Shown: positions 1 to 5,192 of the stretch, piece after piece
Position numbering within the stretch: the first letter of the stretch is position 1
Layout: each line of letters starts with the position of its first letter
Made by a program: the position numbers and the translations under genes
Assembly (NCBI GenBank): GCA_028717045.1
Contig: JAQUON010000094.1
Coordinates: forward strand, 1 to 5,192
From: Candidatus Omnitrophota bacterium
Lineage (GTDB): Bacteria > Omnitrophota > Gorgyraeia > Gygaellales > Profunditerraquicolaceae
Length of the DNA stretch: 5,192 bases
Direction of reading: 5' to 3'
Notes under the pieces: generated by a model
The model's database searches: none
What the model was told of the DNA's origin: nothing
What the model saw: the letters and a program-made list of their open reading frames with translations, nothing else

Positions 1-32
1 GATCTGTTTAAAACATTGAAATTTATGATTTG

Positions 33-67
33 TTTAGAATTTAGGATTTAGTGCTTAGGATTTAACT
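33..67. repeat. Degenerate 7-bp tandem repeat (TTTAGGA-like) upstream of recO
   Basis: Five consecutive heptamers can be laid out without gaps: TTTAGAA, TTTAGGA, TTTAGTG, CTTAGGA and TTTAACT. The phase is kept while individual bases drift, as expected of an old short tandem repeat. It lies in the AT-rich non-coding leader before recO. AT-rich DNA can mimic such a pattern, so the call is moderate. I see no clear regulatory function for it. Confidence 0.5.
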
Positions 68-91
68 AGAGCCCTATACTTCTACCAAGAA

Positions 92-865
92 ATGTCTATC
101 CATAAAACAGAGGCGATAGTACTGAACCGCCGGCCTTTCCGCGAAACATCCCTGATTGCCGACTTTTTTACCCTTGAGTTCGGCAAGATCTGCGGCCTAT
201 TAAAAGGGATACGCACTGAACCACAGAAGTTCTCAAGCCCCGTAGAGCTATTTTCCCTCAACGAGATTATTTTCTACCGAAGGCAGAATTCCGATATCCA
301 GCTTGTAAGCCAATGTGACCTAAGGCACAACTTTGATTCGATCCGCCGCGATGTGACAAAGGTAAGCCTTGCAAGCGTAATGATGGAACTGCTCCAGGCA
401 GTAATGCCTGCGGAAGAAAAAAACGAAGAGATATTTAAACTTGCCAGCTCGTCTCTTCAGGAAATGGAATCGTGCGTCAAACCGGAAAAGATCGCCACTA
501 TTTTTAAAATAAAACTCCTGTCTTTGTCCGGCTTTAAGCCGCACCTTGACTCCTGTGTATCCTGTGGCAATAAAATTTTAAGCCAGTCGAAATTCAGCCT
601 TTCACTCGGCGGGCTCATCTGCGCTACGTGCAACCATAAAGACAAAAACGCCCGCCTTATCTTCCGGGGCACGATCGCCACCATCCTGCATATCGAGAAG
701 AATGAAATGAAAAACAACCTTAACCTAGGGATGAACCCGCAGATCAAAACTGAGCTAAACCTGATCCTAAACGCCTTCCTCAATTACCACCTTGAAAGAA
801 GTTTTAAGGCGCAAAAGGTGCTGGACGGGATGCAACACACTATGGCGCTTCCCTTGCGCACGTAA
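92..865 (+). CDS. recO: DNA repair protein RecO
   Basis: RecO is a cytoplasmic recombination mediator. With RecR (and RecF) it helps load RecA onto SSB-coated single-stranded DNA in gap repair, and it can anneal complementary strands. The 257-residue length is normal for the family. The N-terminus (residues about 4-80, beginning KTEAIVLNRRPFRETSLI) is the typical RecO OB-fold opening, including the family's GLLKGIR-type segment near 35-41. A helical C-terminal part follows, with a zinc-finger-like pair of CxxC motifs: C155/C158 and C177/C180. The ATG at 92 is chosen because the family homology starts within a few residues of it. No clear Shine-Dalgarno sequence precedes it (only CCAAGAA). The polymerase gene begins 15 bp after the stop, so the two are probably co-transcribed. 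I see no damage to the frame. The identification is strong; the upstream neighbour is outside the window. Confidence 0.95.
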   Translation: MSIHKTEAIVLNRRPFRETSLIADFFTLEFGKICGLLKGIRTEPQKFSSPVELFSLNEIIFYRRQNSDIQLVSQCDLRHNFDSIRRDVTKVSLASVMMELLQAVMPAEEKNEEIFKLASSSLQEMESCVKPEKIATIFKIKLLSLSGFKPHLDSCVSCGNKILSQSKFSLSLGGLICATCNHKDKNARLIFRGTIATILHIEKNEMKNNLNLGMNPQIKTELNLILNAFLNYHLERSFKAQKVLDGMQHTMALPLRT

Positions 866-880
866 CCCTTATCTTTAAAT

Positions 881-2590
881 ATGCTAAACCTAACAATCGC
901 CGAAACCTTCAGGAATATATCCCGGCTGCTTGAAATACGCCAAGACAATCCTTTCCGCATACGGGCTTATGAACGGGCGGCGCAGGCCATCGAAGGGCTC
1001 AACGAAGATATCGAAATCATGGCAGGAAAGGGCACGCTCAGGGAAATCCCCGGCATCGGAAAAGACCTGGAAAGAAAAATTAAAGAATTTATCGAAACAG
1101 GCAAAATCAGGGCCTATGAAGAATTAAAAAAATCATTCCCTGACGGCCTGCTTGAGTTGCTGCGCATCCCCTCGGTAGGGCCGAAGACCGCCAAACTGCT
1201 TTACGATGAGCTGCAAATTCACAACGTTGCCGGCTTAGAGTCAGCCATCGCTAAAGGTAAATTAAAAGGCATATTCGGCATCAAGGAAAAAACCATTAAA
1301 AACATCGCCTCTGGCATAAGACTCCTTAAGGCCGGTAAAGAGCGAATGCCGCTTTCGGTTGCCTGGCAGGCCGCTGAAAGTTTCTTAAGGCCGCTTCAGG
1401 GTTTACCGGGACTTAAAAAGATTTCCTGTGCCGGCTCCCTGCGGCGCCAGAAAGAGACGATCAGGGATATAGATATCCTCGTTGCTACCGGGACCCCGCA
1501 AAGAATCATCCGCCATTTCACGCGCCTACCCCAGGTAAAAGAAATTATTGCTTCCGGCAGCACAAAATCATCCGTGCGCACGGCTGACGGCATTCAGGTC
1601 GATTGCCGCGCCGTCGTAGAGAAATCATTCGGGGCAGCGCTGCTTTATTTTACCGGTTCAAAAAATTTTAATATCAAATTAAGGCAGATTGCAATTCAGA
1701 AAGGCTTAAAAATTAACGAGTACGGCGTATTCAGGGGAAACGCGTTTGTTGCGGGAAGGACGGAAGCTGAAATTTTCAAACTACTGGGAATGGAATACAT
1801 AGAGCCGGAGCTAAGGGAGGATACCGGCGAAATAGCGCTTGCGCAAAAGGGCACACTGCCGAAATTGATCACGCAAAATGATTTAAGGGGCGACCTGCAT
1901 ACTCACTCAAGCTGGTCAGACGGCAATAACACCATACAAGAGATGGCCTTTGCTGCCGCTAAGCTGGGTTACTCCTATATCGCCATAACAGACCATTCAC
2001 AGGGGCTTAAGATTGCCAACGGCCTTTCGGTAAAAGACCTGTTAAAAAAAAGAAAAGAAATCGAAAAAGTGAATAACGCATTACGCCGATGCAGGGTCCT
2101 TTACGGGACAGAGGTCGATATAGACTCGCAGGGAAGGCTCGATTATTCCAACGAGACACTTAAGGAATTTGATATTGTCATCGCAGCGATTCACAGCGGT
2201 TTTAGGCAATCAAAAGAGAAGCTTACCCGCAGGATACTAAAAGCCTGCGATAATAAATACGTCAATATTATTTCTCACCCCACCGGAAGGCTCTGGGGCA
2301 CGCGAGATGCCTATGAAATAGATTTTGACGCGATTGTGGCAGGCGCCAGAGAGACCAATACCGCCCTTGAAGTCAATTCTTATCCTCTGCGCCTTGATTT
2401 AAACGACCTCCATTGCCGCCGCGCAAAAGAAGAAGGGGTAAAACTGGTTATTAATACCGACTCGCACGCCACAGAGCACCTTGCGGCTGCCAGGTTCGGT
2501 ATTGCGGTTGCGCGCAGAGGGTGGCTTACTGCCAAAGACGTGCTTAATACGCTGCCCCTTGATGACCTATTGAAAGCGATAAAAAAATGA
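881..2590 (+). CDS. polX: DNA polymerase/3'-5' exonuclease PolX (family X polymerase with PHP domain)
   Basis: Bacterial PolX fills short gaps and trims 3' ends, acting in base-excision or end-joining repair in the cytoplasm. The 569 residues match the usual length of about 570. In order: an N-terminal 8-kDa-like helical domain with helix-hairpin-helix motifs (EIPGIGKDL near 55-63, RIPSVGPKTA near 95-104, and a weaker one near 128-146). The nucleotidyltransferase palm follows, with G185-S186 and the catalytic aspartates D196 and D198 (RDIDIL) and D241 (QVDCRAV). YFTGS is at 256-260. The C-terminal PHP domain shows all expected metal ligands: H340/H342 (DLHTHS), D347, H372 (TDHS), E411, H438 (AIHSG), H466 (SHPTGR), D527 and H529 (TDSHA). 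In the family this domain gives a Mn2+-dependent exonuclease, so both activities are predicted intact. The start agrees with the family N-terminus but lacks a visible ribosome binding site. Its stop overlaps the next start by ATGA. Confidence 0.95.
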   Translation: MLNLTIAETFRNISRLLEIRQDNPFRIRAYERAAQAIEGLNEDIEIMAGKGTLREIPGIGKDLERKIKEFIETGKIRAYEELKKSFPDGLLELLRIPSVGPKTAKLLYDELQIHNVAGLESAIAKGKLKGIFGIKEKTIKNIASGIRLLKAGKERMPLSVAWQAAESFLRPLQGLPGLKKISCAGSLRRQKETIRDIDILVATGTPQRIIRHFTRLPQVKEIIASGSTKSSVRTADGIQVDCRAVVEKSFGAALLYFTGSKNFNIKLRQIAIQKGLKINEYGVFRGNAFVAGRTEAEIFKLLGMEYIEPELREDTGEIALAQKGTLPKLITQNDLRGDLHTHSSWSDGNNTIQEMAFAAAKLGYSYIAITDHSQGLKIANGLSVKDLLKKRKEIEKVNNALRRCRVLYGTEVDIDSQGRLDYSNETLKEFDIVIAAIHSGFRQSKEKLTRRILKACDNKYVNIISHPTGRLWGTRDAYEIDFDAIVAGARETNTALEVNSYPLRLDLNDLHCRRAKEEGVKLVINTDSHATEHLAAARFGIAVARRGWLTAKDVLNTLPLDDLLKAIKK

Positions 2591-3603
2591 AACAGCCTAT
2601 TCATTGCGTATTGCGTATTGCGTATTGCGTATTGCGAAACACAGAGTGCAAAAAACTAACTACCTCAGCCTTGACCTTAGCCTTCTGTTCATCGTTAGTT
2701 ATTCTATGCGGTTGTCAACCCCGGAGGTTATACAGGGAAACTCGCGCCATGATGGGTACGTTTGTCGAAGTAATTTCACCGGATGAGCGCTCACCTGCCA
2801 TTGCATTTGAAGAGATTAAGAGGATTGAGTCCCTTTTAAGCAAATACGACGAACGCAGCGAAATATACCGGCTCAACAAAAACGGCAAAGTAACCGCAAG
2901 CCAGGAGACATGGCATATAATGCAGAAGGCAAGGGAATTCTGGAATAACTCAAACGGGGCATTTGACGTCACCGTAGGCCCATTGATGAATATATGGGGC
3001 TTTACCAACACGCAATATACGGTCCCAAAAAAGCAGGAAATTGCAAAAGCCTTAAGGCGCGTAGGAATGGATAAAATTATTTTTCATAAAAACAATAATG
3101 TGATAGAATTTACTATTCGAGGCATGTCGGTTGACCTGGGCGCTATTGCCAAAGGTTTTGCTATTGATTCCGCTATTAAAAAAATAAAGGCTGCGGGCGT
3201 AAAAAATTGCTTGATTAATGCAGGCGGAGATATATATTGTGTAGGTAAGAAATTCGGCAGGCCCTGGAAAGTAGCGGTGCAAAACCCTCGAGGAAGAAGT
3301 TTCTTACGTACCTTGCGCCTGGAAAACAGCGCCATAGCCACTTCAGGGGATTATGAACAGTATTTCAAGCATGGAGAGGAAGTTTTTTCTCACATTCTTG
3401 ACCCCGCAACAGGGGCTCCTGCCCAAAGCGGGCTAATTTCAGTGACGGTCGTTGCCCAGGATTGCCTTACCGCAGATGCACTGGCTACTTCCATACTTGT
3501 GTTAGGCAGACAAAAGGGGACAGAGATGATAAAAAAATACCCTCCCGCAAAGGCCTGCATCGTAGAGAGCGATAACGAAGGCCAATTAGTAATTGTGCCA
3601 TGA
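2587..3603 (+). CDS. apbE: FAD:protein FMN transferase, ApbE family lipoprotein
   Basis: ApbE enzymes cleave FAD and attach FMN covalently to Ser/Thr of exported or membrane redox proteins such as Rnf and Nqr subunits, in a Mg2+-dependent reaction. The protein has 338 residues. A hydrophobic stretch (about 27-42) ends in a lipobox-like L-C-G-C with the lipidation cysteine at C43, so the enzyme is probably anchored outside the cytoplasmic membrane. Family motifs follow: MGTFVEV (56-62), FDVTVGPL (126-133), DLGAIAKGFAID (183-194), NAGGD (211-215), ATSGDYE (251-257), HILDPATG (269-276) and TADALAT (295-301). D297 and T301 are the likely metal ligands. The ATG at 2587 overlaps the polX stop, which supports coupled translation. 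Residues 6-17 are encoded by a 7-bp tandem repeat and give a CVLRIAY-CVLR peptide with no family counterpart, making the n-region unusually long. A TTG start at 2632 would give a more ordinary signal peptide. No Rnf or Nqr gene lies in the window to name its substrate. Confidence 0.93.
   Translation: MKQPIHCVLRIAYCVLRNTECKKLTTSALTLAFCSSLVILCGCQPRRLYRETRAMMGTFVEVISPDERSPAIAFEEIKRIESLLSKYDERSEIYRLNKNGKVTASQETWHIMQKAREFWNNSNGAFDVTVGPLMNIWGFTNTQYTVPKKQEIAKALRRVGMDKIIFHKNNNVIEFTIRGMSVDLGAIAKGFAIDSAIKKIKAAGVKNCLINAGGDIYCVGKKFGRPWKVAVQNPRGRSFLRTLRLENSAIATSGDYEQYFKHGEEVFSHILDPATGAPAQSGLISVTVVAQDCLTADALATSILVLGRQKGTEMIKKYPPAKACIVESDNEGQLVIVP
2603..2636. repeat. Perfect 7-bp tandem repeat (ATTGCGT, 4.9 copies) inside the 5' end of apbE
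   Basis: Four full ATTGCGT units (2603-2609, 2610-2616, 2617-2623, 2624-2630) and a fifth unit lacking its last base (2631-2636) follow each other without mismatch. They start 16 bp after the apbE start codon. Because 7 is not a multiple of 3, each change of one unit shifts the reading frame. Only changes of three units preserve it. The perfection of the array suggests a recent expansion, unlike the drifted heptamers at 33-67. Confidence 0.9.
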
Positions 3604-5003
3604 AAAACGGTATAAAGAAAAGCAATGTCGATATATTTGCATTATTCCTTCCGGAAATAAAACAGCTGCTTTCCAGAAAGGACTTTAACGGCCTTAAGCT
3701 GGTGCTTAAAACAATGCGCTCCATTGACCTGGCTGAAGGGTGGCGGCACCTTGAGGCAAACGACAAGATCCTGGTCTTTAAGCTCTTGAGCTCCAGAAAA
3801 GCCATCGAGGTATTTGAAGCCCTTCCGTTTTCCGAACAGTCCTTCATCTTAAACAACCTTAATAATACGGAAATTTCACAGATTATCAACGAAATGTCTC
3901 CTGACGAAAGAGCCGACCTTTTCAAAGAACTGCCTGATAAGGCATCGAAAAAATTGTTCAACCTGGTCAATAAAGAAGAGGCGCAGGACTTGCGTGAATT
4001 ACTGGTGTATCCCGAAGGGACTGCGGGTAGTTTGATGACCACGGACATGGTCGAATTGAAAAAAGATATGACCGCCAGGCAAGCGATCCTTTCTATCCAG
4101 GAAAACCTAAGGACTGAGTACGCAAGCGACATCTATTCGGTATTTATAACTGACGAAGGGCATAAACTAAGAGGCTGTATTGCGCTGCAAGACTTATTAA
4201 AGGCCCCTCCCGATATCGCGATAAAAGAGATTATGCAAAGCGCTGACCTGATCAAAGTGAATGCCGATACCGATATCATTGAAGTTGCGCGCTATTTCAA
4301 AAAATATGATTTACTTGATGCGCCGGTCGTTGATACCAACGACGTTCTGGTAGGACTTATTACCATTGATGACGTGGTCGATATCATGGAAAAAGCCACT
4401 ACTAAAGATATATACGAAATCGGCAAGATGGATGCCAAGGGCGGCCAGATTATTAGTTACGCGCGCGCCACCACCGCTGAATTGGTAAAAAGGCGGGCAG
4501 GATGGCTGATACTGCTGTTGATTTTCGATTTCATGACCGGCACAGTGTTAAAATCATTTGAACATACGTTAAGCTCTGTCGTAGCCTTGGCCTTTTTTAT
4601 CCCTATGTTATTGGACACCGGCGGAAATGCCGGGGCACAAACTTCAATCACGATTATAAGGGGGTTAGCTACGGGAGACGTGAATTTAAAGAATGTCTTT
4701 AAGGTTATCAAGCTTGAGTTTAGCGCAGCCATCCTGATGGGCATGGTCGTAGGGACTGTCGCCTTCGGCAGGGCATTCCTGCTGCAAAAAGACTTTGCGC
4801 TTTCCATAGTCGTCGGCTTAAGCATGCTTTTCATCGCCATACTCGCTATCGCCACAGGGACATTTCTTCCGCTTTTTTCAAAAAAAGTCGGCCTCGACCC
4901 TGCGGTTCTGGCAGGCCCGATTACCACAAGCGTGGTTGATGTGTGCGGGTTAATAATTTATTTCAAAATAGCCCAGATGTTTATTCCTGCACTGCACTTC
5001 TAG
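3600..5003 (+). CDS. mgtE: Magnesium channel/transporter MgtE
   Basis: MgtE is a homodimeric inner-membrane Mg2+ channel whose cytoplasmic domains close the pore when internal Mg2+ is high. The 467 residues are near the family norm of about 450. In order: the acidic helical N domain (about 10-140, with the MSPDERADLFKELP segment at 99-112), the YPEGTAGSLMT hinge (137-147), CBS domain 1 (about 144-203) and CBS domain 2 (about 209-265, with LLDAPVVDTNDVLVGLITIDDVVDIM). A linker leads to five membrane segments near 301-320, 323-341, 372-396, 399-425 and 436-461. Pore-family signatures are PMLLDTGGNAGAQTS (335-349) and DPAVLAGPITTSVVDVCG (433-450). By position from the C-terminus, D447 probably corresponds to the selectivity aspartate of the Thermus protein (inference). 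The start overlaps the apbE stop by ATGA, and no Shine-Dalgarno sequence sits at the right distance, so translation is probably coupled. Co2+ transport is also known in the family. Confidence 0.96.
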   Translation: MKNGIKKSNVDIFALFLPEIKQLLSRKDFNGLKLVLKTMRSIDLAEGWRHLEANDKILVFKLLSSRKAIEVFEALPFSEQSFILNNLNNTEISQIINEMSPDERADLFKELPDKASKKLFNLVNKEEAQDLRELLVYPEGTAGSLMTTDMVELKKDMTARQAILSIQENLRTEYASDIYSVFITDEGHKLRGCIALQDLLKAPPDIAIKEIMQSADLIKVNADTDIIEVARYFKKYDLLDAPVVDTNDVLVGLITIDDVVDIMEKATTKDIYEIGKMDAKGGQIISYARATTAELVKRRAGWLILLLIFDFMTGTVLKSFEHTLSSVVALAFFIPMLLDTGGNAGAQTSITIIRGLATGDVNLKNVFKVIKLEFSAAILMGMVVGTVAFGRAFLLQKDFALSIVVGLSMLFIAILAIATGTFLPLFSKKVGLDPAVLAGPITTSVVDVCGLIIYFKIAQMFIPALHF

Positions 5004-5025
5004 CTTCACGAACCCATCCTTTATC

Positions 5026-5178
5026 ATGAAGTTGACAATTGAAGATATCCGCAGTAAAAAGGACAATAAAGGAAAAATCACCTGCCTTACCGCGTACGAT
5101 TTTCCGTTCGCAGGCTTGGTGGACCAGGCAGGCATCGATATGATTATTGTGGGCGACTCCCTGGCCAATGTGGTGCTC
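5026..5178 (+). CDS. panB: 3-methyl-2-oxobutanoate hydroxymethyltransferase (PanB), 5' part only
   Basis: PanB adds a hydroxymethyl group from methylene-tetrahydrofolate to 2-oxoisovalerate, giving ketopantoate, the first committed step toward pantothenate and coenzyme A. Only the first 51 genuine residues of a protein of about 260-280 are present. They show the family opening: a short N-terminal helix, ITCLTAYDFPFA (18-29) and the metal-binding segment IIVGDSLANVVL (40-51). In it, D44 matches the family Mg2+-ligand aspartate. The family next expects Gly and a DST motif. Instead the frame reads RSEE, which is encoded by adapter sequence from 5179 on and must be ignored. The ATG at 5026 fits the family N-terminus; no ribosome binding site is evident. 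The gene starts 22 bp after the mgtE stop with no terminator between, so it is probably read from the same transcript. The rest lies beyond the contig edge. Confidence 0.93.
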
Positions 5179-5192
5179 AGATCGGAAGAGCA
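5179..5192. other. Illumina TruSeq adapter remnant at the sequence end (non-genomic)
   Basis: The last 14 bases are AGATCGGAAGAGCA, identical to the first 14 bases of the standard Illumina TruSeq read-1 adapter. The junction coincides with the point where the panB translation leaves its family: VGDSLANVVL is followed by RSEE instead of Gly and a DST motif. A 14-base exact match placed at the very end of the sequence is hard to explain by chance. The bases should be trimmed. Confidence 0.93.

Noticed and set aside
75..80. TATACT as a possible -10 box for recO
   Set aside because: It matches the consensus at 5 of 6 bases, but no credible -35 lies 16-18 bp upstream and the leader would be only about 5 bases. 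Such hexamers are frequent in AT-rich DNA.
457..783. Antisense open frame of 108 codons inside recO
   Set aside because: It is fully covered by recO, whose zinc-finger cysteines fix the true frame.
2603..2636. CRISPR-like or insertion-sequence origin for the repeat
   Set aside because: The units are 7 bp with no spacers, and there is no transposase, inverted repeat or target duplication nearby.
2604..2786. Short + strand frame beginning in the heptamer repeat (repeated RIAYCVL-type peptide)
   Set aside because: The peptide is only the repeat and the apbE signal region read in another frame. It does show where a one-unit gain would end.
3485..4132. Long antisense open frame (215 codons) opposite apbE and mgtE
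   Set aside because: It lies fully opposite two well-supported genes, shows no recognisable domain and has the composition expected of a codon shadow.
4457..4927. Antisense open frame of 156 codons opposite the mgtE membrane region
   Set aside because: It is a shadow of the conserved membrane-segment codons, with no family motif and no upstream signals.
5004..5025. Possible terminator between mgtE and panB
   Set aside because: The 22-bp gap has no inverted repeat or T-run, so read-through is more likely.
1..5192. A previously undescribed multi-gene system
   Set aside because: All five genes belong to well-known housekeeping families with intact motifs, and no unexplained gene or large non-coding stretch remains.

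Overview
The window is a compact stretch of bacterial chromosome with every gene on the + strand. It carries four complete genes and the start of a fifth: recO, a PHP-containing family X DNA polymerase, an ApbE-type flavin transferase, an MgtE magnesium channel and a truncated panB. Almost all of the sequence is coding. Family assignments are strong because the catalytic or structural motifs can be read directly. The organism is not identifiable with certainty. The ApbE carries a lipoprotein-type signal, the base composition is moderate with AT-rich intergenic DNA, Shine-Dalgarno sequences are not evident, and 7-bp tandem repeats are present. Together these suggest an uncultured bacterium known from metagenomes, perhaps of the PVC/Omnitrophota kind. 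That placement is an impression, not a demonstration.

Layout: 1-91 is an AT-rich leader holding a degenerate 7-bp repeat (33-67). recO occupies 92-865 and, after a 15-bp gap, polX occupies 881-2590. polX, apbE (2587-3603) and mgtE (3600-5003) are joined by two 4-bp ATGA stop/start overlaps. panB starts 22 bp after the mgtE stop and is cut at 5178. The last 14 bases (5179-5192) exactly match the start of the Illumina TruSeq adapter and are not genomic.

How the genes fit together: recO (recombinational repair) and polX (gap filling and end processing in base-excision or end-joining repair) make a plausible DNA-repair pair. ApbE (covalent flavinylation of exported redox proteins), MgtE (Mg2+ uptake) and PanB (pantothenate/CoA synthesis) are housekeeping functions with no obvious common pathway. 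The tight packing suggests one transcription unit, with translational coupling at least from polX through mgtE.

I found no sign of a novel multi-gene system, mobile element, CRISPR array or RNA gene. The observations most worth a second look are the adapter remnant at the right edge, which falsifies the last residues of panB, and a perfect 7-bp tandem repeat inside the first codons of apbE. Gain or loss of one repeat unit would shut off the apbE reading frame, which makes it a candidate phase-variable or recently expanded site.
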